In this document: positions 7,816-15,011 of the stretch, piece by piece
How the letters are laid out: each line of letters starts with the position of its first letter
How positions within the stretch are numbered: position 1 is the stretch's first letter
Assembly (NCBI RefSeq): GCF_937920075.1
Contig: NZ_CALETI010000270.1
Span: 1-23,904 of the forward strand
Direction: 5' to 3'
DNA: 23,904 bases
DNA from: an uncultured Agitococcus sp.
Lineage (GTDB): Bacteria > Pseudomonadota > Gammaproteobacteria > Pseudomonadales > Moraxellaceae
Made by a program: the position numbers and the translations under genes
The notes under the pieces: generated by a model
Seen by the model: only the letters and a program-made list of their open reading frames with translations
What the model was told of the DNA's origin: nothing
Databases searched by the model: none

Positions 7816-9000
7816 TTAGCGCGCCTGAATTGCTTGTTTGGCTTGTAGGGGAGTTGGGCTATCAATTAATTGGCTATTTTCATCCAAGCCCTCAATAATT
7901 TGTACTTGATCTAAATGACGCAAACCAATACGCACATTTTGACGTTCTGCTTGCTGATTTTTTGCTAACCAAACCCAATATTGATTATCGTTTTGTTGGA
8001 GCAATTTGCTTGGAATAATCACTGTTTTTTGCACAGCTTGGCTTAATAGTTCTAAAGAAACCGTCATGCCTTCTTGTAAAAAGCTTGGCCATTGTGTGTT
8101 TTGTAAACGAATTTCAACCGTTCCACGACTATTATCAATGGTAGGGGAAATATAGCTAATTTGAGCTGTAAAAGCTTGTTGTGGAAAGGCATCAGCAATC
8201 ACTGAAGCTTGTTGTTTGAGGTGGAGTTGTGGTAACCAACGCTCATCAACGTTAGCAATAATTTCAGCCGCTTGTTTGGGGCTAAGAGCAACAATGGCTT
8301 CACCTTGTTTGACGTATTGACCAACACTCACTTTTCTTTCAGTAATAACGCCATCAAAAGGGCTAATAATGGTTTGACGTTGTTGCCGAATTTGACTTTG
8401 GGCTAATAATGCTTGGGCTTGTTGCAGTTGGTTAAGCGCAGTTTGTTCGTCTAAACCTTGTGCCTGAACCGCTTGTTGTTGCAAAAGGGCGGTAGCTAAT
8501 TCTTTTTCACGTAAACTTAAGGTTTCTTGCGCCGTGATTAAGTTGTTTTGAGAGGTTAATTGTTGTTGTGCTAAGGCTTGAGTATCACTTAATTGGCGTT
8601 TAGCTTGCTTTAGCAAAATTCGGGCTTGCTCAACTTTAAGCTCTGCTTGTTGGCGTTCAATGGTTTGTAAACGATTGAGTTTGAGTTGAGCATTTTTGAC
8701 ATTGGCTTGTTGTTGTTGCAATAAGGGGGCAACATCTTTGTCATTAACAAATGCAATCACTTGCCCTTTGCTGACGGCTGTACTTTCTTCAAGAACGCTA
8801 CTAATTAATCCCGCATTTTCATTATGTAGTGTGGTGTGAGAGCTATTTTTGACTTGGCCTGTTGCTAAAATAGTGCTTTGTAATTGGCTGATTTGCGGCT
8901 TAATAATACTGACTTTAACAGGACGTTGCTGCCAATAATAATTACCACCAGCCCCTAAAACAGCTCCTAAGAGTAATGTCGCAATCAGATTTTTGTTCAT
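7816..9000 (-). CDS. HlyD-family periplasmic adaptor (membrane fusion protein)
   Basis: A 394-residue adaptor of the HlyD/MacA/DevB kind. A single N-terminal membrane anchor (about 5-20, LIATLLLGAVLGAG) is followed by the first half of a lipoyl-like domain. A long Gln-rich coiled-coil hairpin runs at about 95-210, where Leu/Gln heptads are obvious. The returning lipoyl half (SPFDGVITERKVSVGQYV) and beta-barrel domains complete it. Such adaptors bridge an inner-membrane permease to an outer-membrane channel. It is the first gene of a three-gene export operon. No outer-membrane TolC-like gene is in the window, so an unlinked channel is presumed. The ribosome site is weak, and the upstream region is occupied by a REPIN-like repeat. 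Confidence 0.9.
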   Translation of the reverse strand: MNKNLIATLLLGAVLGAGGNYYWQQRPVKVSIIKPQISQLQSTILATGQVKNSSHTTLHNENAGLISSVLEESTAVSKGQVIAFVNDKDVAPLLQQQQANVKNAQLKLNRLQTIERQQAELKVEQARILLKQAKRQLSDTQALAQQQLTSQNNLITAQETLSLREKELATALLQQQAVQAQGLDEQTALNQLQQAQALLAQSQIRQQRQTIISPFDGVITERKVSVGQYVKQGEAIVALSPKQAAEIIANVDERWLPQLHLKQQASVIADAFPQQAFTAQISYISPTIDNSRGTVEIRLQNTQWPSFLQEGMTVSLELLSQAVQKTVIIPSKLLQQNDNQYWVWLAKNQQAERQNVRIGLRHLDQVQIIEGLDENSQLIDSPTPLQAKQAIQAR

Positions 9001-9015
9001 ATATTTATAGATAAT

Positions 9016-9097
9016 GTAGGGGCAACCCTTGTGGTTGTCCGATGATATGAATATGTGTACGTTTGTTAATTAGGATAACCACAAGGACTATCTCTAC
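9016..9097. repeat. REPIN-like inverted repeat, GTAGGGGCAACC family
   Basis: Two 25-base arms, 9016-9040 and the reverse complement 9073-9097, match at 19 positions across a 32-base loop. Both begin GTAG when read inward and share the core CCTTGTGGTT. The left arm also folds on itself (GGCAACC-CTTGT-GGTTGTC). Paired, self-folding GTAG-headed palindromes are the form of REP doublets (REPINs), which are dispersed in many genomes and mobilised by RAYT transposases. No RAYT gene is in the window. The element nearly fills the gap between the cyclase stop and the adaptor start. Confidence 0.65.
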
Positions 9098-9099
9098 AA

Positions 9100-10485
9100 T
9101 TACAAAATCTTTGTGTCGCGTAATTTTTTCTCGGCTTGCTCAAGTGCTTTAAGCACGGCCTCTTTCTCAAAATTACGAATTTTGCTTAAATCCATGTGCA
9201 TTGTAAAACCAGATAACTCGTGTTCAATCCAACTACTATGGCTGTTAATATCTTTATGAAAGTCAACCACTTCCCACACTTGAGTCGGTTTGGCAATACC
9301 ACGTAAGGTAACAGCCCCTTTTTCTTTACACAAGATTTGGTCACGAATTAATAAATAGGTTTCGTGAGAAATAAGAATTTCATCAACCGCAGCAATACTT
9401 TGTAACCGAGCGGCTAAGTTGGCATCTCGACCAATAATGGTATAACTCATCCGAGTTTCTGAACCAAAGTTACCCACATGACAATAGCCTGTATTAATCC
9501 CCATACGAATATGTAAAGGCTTATCAATATGTTGGCTTTGCCATTTTTGTCGCAAAATTTGCATTTCTCGGCGCATTTCAACCGCCATAGACACACAAGC
9601 TAATGCGTCTTCTTTTGCTCCTTTAGAAACAGGATCGCCGTAAAAAATTAAAATCGCATCACCAATAAATTTATCAATAGTGCCACCGTATTGCAGGGCA
9701 ATTTTTGACATACGCTCAAAGTAAGTATTAAGCATTTCGGTGAGTAAATCTGGCGGCATTTCGTCAGATGTTTCGGTAAAGTCTTTGATGTCAGAAAAGA
9801 AAATAGTTAGCTTTTTGCGTTGGGTTTGTAGTTTGGCATCACGTTTGCCTTTAAAGATCGATTCCCAAACTTGAGGAGGGAGGTATTTGATAAGCTTACG
9901 TGATAGTTGGAATGACTCTTCTTTTTGCTCTTGTAGCTCTTGTTTAGCAGTTATTAAATCACGAGATTGGGCACGAGAGTGAAAAGAATTAAGTCCAAAA
10001 TAAACAGCTAATCCAACAAGTGCAACGGCATTCACAGACATAGGAATACTTTCGTGGACATTGGGTTCTAATCCAAATGCAAAGCCACCTAACAATGAGC
10101 CTAATACACAAAAAAATCCTGTAAAAACCCATAAAAATAAACTACCAAAGCCTAATACAGTTGCATTAAGCATGGCGATAAAAACGAGCATAGGGACTAA
10201 AGCATAATGAACAGCAGCAATACCAAAACCAGTAATTAAACCATCTAACAATAAAGTCACCGCCGTTGCTTGTGATGGAATACTGTTTCGTAAATGACGA
10301 TGTAGCCAAGATTGTGTAAAGGCTAAAGCAAGCACAACTGGCAACATTGCAGTCATCTTAGGATGATAGATGCCTGTATAGATACCAGATGCAAAAATTG
10401 CAACAGCTACCATATAGGCTAATAGGCGCATATGTCGCGAGCCTAGCTCTAGTAAGTTTTGTAGCTGGTTGTTGGTGTTACTCAT
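9100..10485 (-). CDS. Membrane-anchored class III adenylate/guanylate cyclase
   Basis: A 461-residue nucleotidyl cyclase. Residues about 20-165 form five or six membrane helices, a coiled-coil linker follows at about 172-200, and the catalytic CHD domain covers about 222-410. Visible residues are metal-binding Asp232 (FFSDIKDFT) and Asp276 (DKFIGDAIL), base-selecting Lys272 and Thr349 (SYTIIGRD), and the transition-state pair Asn356 and Arg360 (DANLAAR). The Lys/Thr pair instead of Lys/Asp is the class IIIb pattern known from cyanobacterial CyaB1, which makes cAMP, so adenylate cyclase is likely. All catalytic residues are present. It lies upstream of the export operon on the same strand, separated by a REPIN-like repeat. 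Confidence 0.9.
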   Translation of the reverse strand: MSNTNNQLQNLLELGSRHMRLLAYMVAVAIFASGIYTGIYHPKMTAMLPVVLALAFTQSWLHRHLRNSIPSQATAVTLLLDGLITGFGIAAVHYALVPMLVFIAMLNATVLGFGSLFLWVFTGFFCVLGSLLGGFAFGLEPNVHESIPMSVNAVALVGLAVYFGLNSFHSRAQSRDLITAKQELQEQKEESFQLSRKLIKYLPPQVWESIFKGKRDAKLQTQRKKLTIFFSDIKDFTETSDEMPPDLLTEMLNTYFERMSKIALQYGGTIDKFIGDAILIFYGDPVSKGAKEDALACVSMAVEMRREMQILRQKWQSQHIDKPLHIRMGINTGYCHVGNFGSETRMSYTIIGRDANLAARLQSIAAVDEILISHETYLLIRDQILCKEKGAVTLRGIAKPTQVWEVVDFHKDINSHSSWIEHELSGFTMHMDLSKIRNFEKEAVLKALEQAEKKLRDTKIL

Positions 10486-10551
10486 TGTGATTAAGCTTAA
10501 TAAAATTTAATTTGTATTATGATTAGAATATCCTGAACAAGATAAACATAG

Positions 10552-10583
10552 CTTTGTTAATAATCAAGCGGTTATTAACAAAG
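10552..10583. promoter_or_regulatory. Perfect 12-bp AT-rich dyad between transaldolase and cyclase
   Basis: The arms CTTTGTTAATAA (10552-10563) and TTATTAACAAAG (10572-10583) are exact reverse complements around an 8-base centre. The dyad lies about 20 bases past the transaldolase stop and about 66 bases before the cyclase start. No T-run follows on the minus strand, so it is a poor intrinsic terminator. Such a long, exact AT-rich dyad could be an operator for the cyclase or a transcript-end hairpin. Confidence 0.5.
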
Positions 10584-10603
10584 TTACACATAATGTATAG
10601 AAT

Positions 10604-11554
10604 TTAGCCCAAAAGCTTTAAGATTTTTTGTTCTAATAATCTAATATCTGCAGCGAACAAACGAATCCCTTCTGCTAGTTTTTCGGTGGCCATTGCATCT
10701 TCGTTGTGTTGCCATCTAAATTCAGCATCACTTAAGCGTGTTAAACAAGCTTGGTGTGTAATGTTTTGGCTGTTTAGTTGGCAAGAAATAGGCGAACTTT
10801 CGGCAGATAGGCTGTCTAATAGAGCAGGGCTGATGGTTAATTTATCACAACCCGCTAATGCTAAAATTTCACCTGTATTTCTAAAGCTAGCCGCCATCAC
10901 AATGGTTTTATAGTCACAGGCTTTATAATATTCATAAATACGTTTAACCGATACTACACCTGGATCAGTGTCGGCGGTGTAGTCCTGACCAGTTGATTTT
11001 TTGTACCAATCTAAAATGCGGCCAACAAACGGCGAAATGAGGGTAACACCTGCTTCAGCACAGGCTTGAGCTTGAGCAAAGCTAAACAATAAGGTTAAAT
11101 TACAATGAATACCTTCTTGCTCTAATAATTCAGCAGCTTTAATGCCTTCCCATGTACTTGCAATTTTTACTAAGACCCGCTCACGGCCAATACCTTGTTG
11201 TTGATAGCGTTGAATCAAACGACGAGCTTGTTCAATTGTGGCTTTGGTGTCAAAAGAAGCACGAGCATCCACTTCGGTCGAAACAACACCATCAATCGAT
11301 TTTAAAATCTCTGTGCCAAAGCCGACACCAATTGCTTCAATTGCTGCTTGAAGGCGGGCTTGTTCGGTGGGAAGTTTTTGAGCTTCTTTAATGCCTGCGT
11401 CAATAATATGGGCATATTCGGCTTGATTGGCGGCTTTTAAAATTAAGGATGGATTTGTGGTGGCATCAACAGGCTTAAGACGTTGAATGCTCGCAATATC
11501 TCCTGTGTCAGCAACGATAGTACTTAATTTTTTTAACTGTTCTAATTGATTCAT
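10604..11554 (-). CDS. tal: Transaldolase
   Basis: This enzyme of the non-oxidative pentose phosphate pathway moves a three-carbon dihydroxyacetone unit between sedoheptulose 7-phosphate and glyceraldehyde 3-phosphate in the cytoplasm. At 316 residues it matches the classical TalA/TalB length. The Schiff-base lysine is Lys130 in RVLVKIASTW. The N-terminal DATTNPSLILKA, the CNLTLLFS strand and the phosphate-binding SPFVGRILDWYK are all present. An AGGGAA ribosome site lies about 6 bases before the ATG. Its stop is followed by the 12-bp dyad, and dusA lies 61 bases upstream on the same strand. Assignment is firm. Confidence 0.97.
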   Translation of the reverse strand: MNQLEQLKKLSTIVADTGDIASIQRLKPVDATTNPSLILKAANQAEYAHIIDAGIKEAQKLPTEQARLQAAIEAIGVGFGTEILKSIDGVVSTEVDARASFDTKATIEQARRLIQRYQQQGIGRERVLVKIASTWEGIKAAELLEQEGIHCNLTLLFSFAQAQACAEAGVTLISPFVGRILDWYKKSTGQDYTADTDPGVVSVKRIYEYYKACDYKTIVMAASFRNTGEILALAGCDKLTISPALLDSLSAESSPISCQLNSQNITHQACLTRLSDAEFRWQHNEDAMATEKLAEGIRLFAADIRLLEQKILKLLG

Positions 11555-11615
11555 TGGTGTTCCCTAATATTCATGAAGTTTGGTTGAATATAGCAGTATT
11601 TTGTTTAGATTCTAA

Positions 11616-12617
11616 TTAAACAATCTCAGGTTGTGTGCTTTTTTGTACAAAACTAGCGGCTTCTTTGACAAGCTCTATGCCATGATGTTTTTGGTGAGCA
11701 TAGGTGCTTAAATGTTGTCGCCATTTACGTGCGCCTGTCATGCCTTGAAATAACCCTAAAATATGTCTGGTCATTTGCATTAAAGGTACACCATTTGCTA
11801 ACTCTTGTTCCATAAAAGGTAAAAATTTTTCTAAAATTTGATGGGGAGTAGGTGTGTCTTCACCCCAAAATTTCAAAGCTTGCGCCAAAATATAGGGATT
11901 ATGATAAGCCTCACGACCAATCATCACTCCATCTGTGTGTTGCCAATGTTGTTGAATGTCATCAACGGTTCTAATACCACCATTGATTTGAATATCTAAA
12001 TGCGGAAAATCTTTTTTTAACTGATAAACATCTTGATAACGTAAAGGCGGAATTTCTCGATTTTCTTTAGGAGATAAGCCCTGCAGAATGGCAATACGTG
12101 CATGAACAATAAATGTTTGGCAGCCAGTTTGAGCAACGGTTTCAACAAATTTATATAGGTTTTCGTAGCTATTTAAATCATCAATGCCAATACGATGTTT
12201 GATGGTGACAGGGATTTTGACGGCTGCTTGCATGGTGCTAATACAATCAGCAACCAAATGAGGCTCGGCCATTAAACAAGCACCAATCTTGTTTTTTTGT
12301 ACACGGTCAGATGGACAACCAACATTTAAGTTAACGGCATCATAACCATAATCTTCGGCAAATTGACTGCAACGTGCTAAATCGGTGGGATCTGCGCCAC
12401 CTAATTGTAAAATAACGGGGTGTTCTTGTTCGGCAAAACGTAAAAAGCGGTGTTTATCGGCATGCAATAAAGCACCAGTTGTCACCATTTCAGTATAGAG
12501 TTGAACATGACGATTAAATAATCGTAAAAAATAACGGCAATGGCGGTCTGTCCAATCCATCATCGGGGCAACGGATAGAATCTTGGGTGATGGAAGCGGA
12601 GATAAATCTAAGGTCAT
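11616..12617 (-). CDS. dusA: tRNA-dihydrouridine(20/20a) synthase DusA
   Basis: This FMN enzyme reduces uridine in the D-loop of tRNA to dihydrouridine. The 333-residue length is typical of DusA. Seen in order are the opening SVAPMMDWTDRHCRYFLR, the FMN-binding QLGGADP, and the catalytic Cys101 in NVGCPSDRVQ. The conserved KNKIGACLM, IKHRIGID and QINGGIRT follow, then GVMIGREAYHNPY. The opening DWTDRHCRYF, with the long C-terminal helical part, separates it from DusB and DusC. It is divergent from the flavoprotein gene across 94 bases containing a short GATTAAA-TGT-TTTAATC dyad (12660-12676). Assignment is firm. Confidence 0.95.
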   Translation of the reverse strand: MTLDLSPLPSPKILSVAPMMDWTDRHCRYFLRLFNRHVQLYTEMVTTGALLHADKHRFLRFAEQEHPVILQLGGADPTDLARCSQFAEDYGYDAVNLNVGCPSDRVQKNKIGACLMAEPHLVADCISTMQAAVKIPVTIKHRIGIDDLNSYENLYKFVETVAQTGCQTFIVHARIAILQGLSPKENREIPPLRYQDVYQLKKDFPHLDIQINGGIRTVDDIQQHWQHTDGVMIGREAYHNPYILAQALKFWGEDTPTPHQILEKFLPFMEQELANGVPLMQMTRHILGLFQGMTGARKWRQHLSTYAHQKHHGIELVKEAASFVQKSTQPEIV

Positions 12618-12711
12618 GACACAAAAACAATGAATATTTTAAAGTTTGATATTTTAGCTGATTAAATGTTTTAATCACCTTTTATTTAGAGCCTGTGATT
12701 ATTATTGTCTC

Positions 12712-13953
12712 ATGTCTGATCTCTCTATTCCTCATATTGCCATTATTGGTGGCGGTGCGGCTGGCCTGATGGCAGCTGATATATTGCGTGCCTATCCTGT
12801 TCAGGTCTCTATTTATGAAGCGAAGCCCTCGGTTGGCCGTAAGTTTCTGTTAGCAGGCAAAGGCGGTATGAACATCACTCATTCCGAAGACTTTGACGCA
12901 TTTTGTCAGCGTTATGGTGCAGAAAAGCCATTTCTCCAGCCGATGCTTGAGCAATTTAATAATCAAGCGGTACGAGATTGGATGCAGGGTTTAGGTTTTG
13001 ACAGTTTTGTTGGTAGTTCTGGCCGAGTGTTTCCTACCGATATGAAGGCTGCACCGTTGTTGCGGGCATGGTTGCATCGTTTGCGTGAGTCTGGCATTAA
13101 AATTTGTGTTCGTCATCGTTGGTTGGGGTGGACAAACGAAAGCAAGCTAAAGTTTGCTACACCAGAAGGTGTACAACACATTGCTGCTGATGCGGTGATT
13201 TTGGCGTGTGGTGGTGGCAGTTGGCCACAATTAGGCTCTGATGGTGCATGGCAGTCGGTGTTACAAGCACAAGGTATTAGCGTAAAGCCATTACAAGCGG
13301 CCAATTGTGGTTTTGATAGCCTATGGTCAAGCAGCTTTAGCCAAGAATTTGCAGGGCAACCCATTAAATCTGCAGTTTTAGCGTTTACAGATGCACAAGG
13401 TAATGCCTATCGCAAACAAGGCGATTTTGTCATTACTGCGACAGGCATTGAAGGTAGTTTGATTTATGCCTTGTCGCGGCCATTACGCGAATTTATCCAT
13501 CAAAACGGCAAAGTCACGGTGTATTTAGATTTATTTCCCCATAAAACGGTTGAGCAACTTTATACCTTGTTAAGCAAGCCACGAGCCGCTTCGTTGTCGT
13601 GGTCGAGTTTTGTGCGTAAACAATTAGGTATTCAGGGGGTAAAAGCGGCATTATTACGTGAGTGTACGACTAAGCAGCAAATGCAAGATGCCAAACAGTT
13701 GGCCAGTTTGTTAAAAGCCTTACCGATTACCTTAACTCAAACACGACCTATTGCGGAGGCGATTAGTAGTGCAGGCGGCGTGGAGTGGTCGGCATTAACG
13801 GCAGATTTGCAGCTAAAAAATCGGCCTAAGGTGTTTTGTGCAGGTGAAATGATTGATTGGGAAGCCCCCACAGGCGGTTATTTATTAACAGCTTGTTTTG
13901 CAACGGCAAAATGTGCAGCGTTGGGTGTGGTGAGGGAGTTGGGATTAAATTAA
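12712..13953 (+). CDS. TIGR03862/BaiN-like FAD flavoprotein
   Basis: A 413-residue predicted oxidoreductase of the HI0933/BaiN superfamily. The FAD-binding Rossmann motif IIGGGAAGLMAA is at about 11-22, and a conserved GRKFLLAGKGGMNITHSE at about 43-60. A second dinucleotide-type turn (ILACGGGSWPQLGSDG) lies mid-protein, and the C-terminal FAD-contacting segment is VFCAGEMIDWEAPTGGYLL. The SWPQLGSDGAW and EMIDWEAPTGG forms favour the TIGR03862 subgroup. No substrate has been firmly tied to this subgroup, so no reaction is assigned. Followed by a REPIN-like repeat rather than a clear terminator. Confidence 0.88.
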   Translation: MSDLSIPHIAIIGGGAAGLMAADILRAYPVQVSIYEAKPSVGRKFLLAGKGGMNITHSEDFDAFCQRYGAEKPFLQPMLEQFNNQAVRDWMQGLGFDSFVGSSGRVFPTDMKAAPLLRAWLHRLRESGIKICVRHRWLGWTNESKLKFATPEGVQHIAADAVILACGGGSWPQLGSDGAWQSVLQAQGISVKPLQAANCGFDSLWSSSFSQEFAGQPIKSAVLAFTDAQGNAYRKQGDFVITATGIEGSLIYALSRPLREFIHQNGKVTVYLDLFPHKTVEQLYTLLSKPRAASLSWSSFVRKQLGIQGVKAALLRECTTKQQMQDAKQLASLLKALPITLTQTRPIAEAISSAGGVEWSALTADLQLKNRPKVFCAGEMIDWEAPTGGYLLTACFATAKCAALGVVRELGLN

Positions 13954-13964
13954 TAAATAGCAAG

Positions 13965-14043
13965 GTAGGATGAGTTGAGGTACTTAACCCATCAGATTGA
14001 TTATCTTGCTAAATTGTGGTTTTTTTACGTCAACCCACGCTAC
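13965..14043. repeat. REPIN-like inverted repeat, GTAGGATGAGTTGAGG family
   Basis: The outer arms GTAGGATGAGTTGAGG (13965-13980) and the reverse complement of 14028-14043 (GTAGCGTGGGTTGACG) match at 12 of 16 positions. The left half also folds internally: GATGAGTT (13969-13976) with AACCCATC (13986-13993). GTAG-headed, GGGTTGA-containing palindromes are a common dispersed repeat type in bacteria. Its core differs from the element at 9016-9097, so two families are present. It sits just downstream of the flavoprotein gene. Confidence 0.6.
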
Positions 14044-14151
14044 GATTTTTTAAAATATTAAAGTAGATTATCTTAGATTTTGTTTGACTCATTTTATATT
14101 ACTCACCAACCTTATACACAAATACCACTTTCATTAAACTTTGTCCTATTG

Positions 14152-14193
14152 CCAGTTGGTTCGTCTTATTTAAGATAAAACAAACCCAATTGG
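14152..14193 (+). promoter_or_regulatory. Candidate leader hairpin before the TIGR03643 gene
   Basis: CCAGTTGG (14152-14159) pairs with CCAATTGG (14186-14193). After a single-base bulge the stem continues for ten more positions with two mismatches, closing on a TTAAG loop. Its 3' end includes the GG of the GGAA ribosome site ahead of the ATG at 14204. A fold here could hide the ribosome site. No known riboswitch class is recognised. Confidence 0.35.
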
Positions 14194-14203
14194 AATAAAT
14201 GCC

Positions 14204-14449
14204 ATGCAAACTCAAGACTTATCACGCATTATCGAAATGGCATGGGAAGACCGAACGCCCTTTGAAGCCATTCAACAACTTTATGGTCTAAACGAATCAG
14301 CGGTGATTCGTTTAATGCGCAAAACACTCAATCCCAATAGTTTCAAATTATGGCGCAAACGGATGACAGGTCGAAAAACCAAACACCTTGCTTTGCGGGG
14401 TTTTGAAAGTGGGCGAGCGTATTGTCCTCAACAATACAAGCATCACTAG
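14204..14449 (+). CDS. TIGR03643/DUF2805 family protein
   Basis: An 81-residue protein matching the small TIGR03643 family in length and in its conserved run: IIEMAWEDRTPFEAI near the start, then a helix-turn-helix-like LYGLNESAVIRLMRK, then SFKLWRKRMTGRKTKH. The middle part resembles a resolvase-type HTH, so DNA binding is conceivable, but no function is established to my knowledge. A GGAA site lies 8 bases before the ATG. The lipocalin gene begins 9 bases after its stop, so they form one unit. From memory, this family often sits near lipocalin, photolyase/cryptochrome and SDR genes in gammaproteobacteria; here only the lipocalin partner is present. Confidence 0.82.
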   Translation: MQTQDLSRIIEMAWEDRTPFEAIQQLYGLNESAVIRLMRKTLNPNSFKLWRKRMTGRKTKHLALRGFESGRAYCPQQYKHH

Positions 14450-14458
14450 GAGTAAGCT

Positions 14459-14980
14459 ATGCGCTATCTTGCTTTATTGGCTGTCATGCTTTGCAATACT
14501 GCATGGGCAGAATTTACCCCTAAAACAGTATCAAAAGTAGACTTAAACCGTTATATGGGTAAATGGTACGAAGTCGCTAAAATTCCCAATACCTTTCAAA
14601 AATCCTGCGTGCAAGATATTACCGCCAGTTATAGTTTGTTAGCGAACAATCAAGTAAAGGGCATCAATAGTTGTCGTAAAGCCAATGGCCAAATTTTTCA
14701 AATGGGTATTCAAGGTAAAATCAAAGACAACAGCAACGCGAAATTAGGCTTTAAAATTACCTCAAGCTGGCTGCGTTTTATTCCCATGTTAGAAACGGAT
14801 TATTGGATTGTCGATTTGGCAGAAGATTATAGTCATGCCACTGTTTCAACCTCAGATGGCAAATATTTATGGATTTTAGCCAGACAGCCACAACTAGCCG
14901 AACCTGTCTATCAACAAATTTTGCAACGTGTGGCCAAGTTAGGTTTTGCAACCGATAAAGTGGTTAAAAATAAATCTTAA
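14459..14980 (+). CDS. blc: Blc-like bacterial lipocalin
   Basis: A 173-residue lipocalin that should bind lipids or other hydrophobic molecules in its beta-barrel. A signal peptide (MRYLALLAVMLCNTAWA) is followed by DLNRYMGKWYEVAKIPNTFQ, which holds the lipocalin Gly-x-Trp at 34-36, and by a C-terminal YLWILARQP strand as in E. coli Blc. Unlike E. coli Blc, no lipobox is seen before a cysteine, so signal peptidase I processing into the periplasm is more likely than lipid anchoring. Cys50 and Cys77 in the mature part could form a disulfide. The ribosome site is AGGAG, 6 bases before the ATG. It is coupled to the TIGR03643 gene. Confidence 0.9.
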   Translation: MRYLALLAVMLCNTAWAEFTPKTVSKVDLNRYMGKWYEVAKIPNTFQKSCVQDITASYSLLANNQVKGINSCRKANGQIFQMGIQGKIKDNSNAKLGFKITSSWLRFIPMLETDYWIVDLAEDYSHATVSTSDGKYLWILARQPQLAEPVYQQILQRVAKLGFATDKVVKNKS

Positions 14981-14981
14981 A

Positions 14982-15002
14982 AAGCCAGCACTAGGCTGGC
15001 TT
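14982..15002 (-). terminator. Intrinsic terminator of the glutamate dehydrogenase gene
   Basis: An 8-bp stem, AAGCCAGC (14982-14989) with GCTGGCTT (14995-15002), closes a 5-base loop between the convergent lipocalin and dehydrogenase genes. On the minus strand it is followed by a T-run (GGCTTTTTAAG); on the plus strand the T-run is poor. It should therefore serve mainly the dehydrogenase transcript, though it may also slow transcription from the other side. Confidence 0.7.
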
Positions 15003-15011
15003 GAAGACGGA

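Noticed and set aside
8400..8720. Gln/Leu repeat-rich DNA (many TTG and TTGTTG runs)
   Set aside because: This is the coding sequence of the adaptor's coiled-coil hairpin, not a tandem repeat or CRISPR array.
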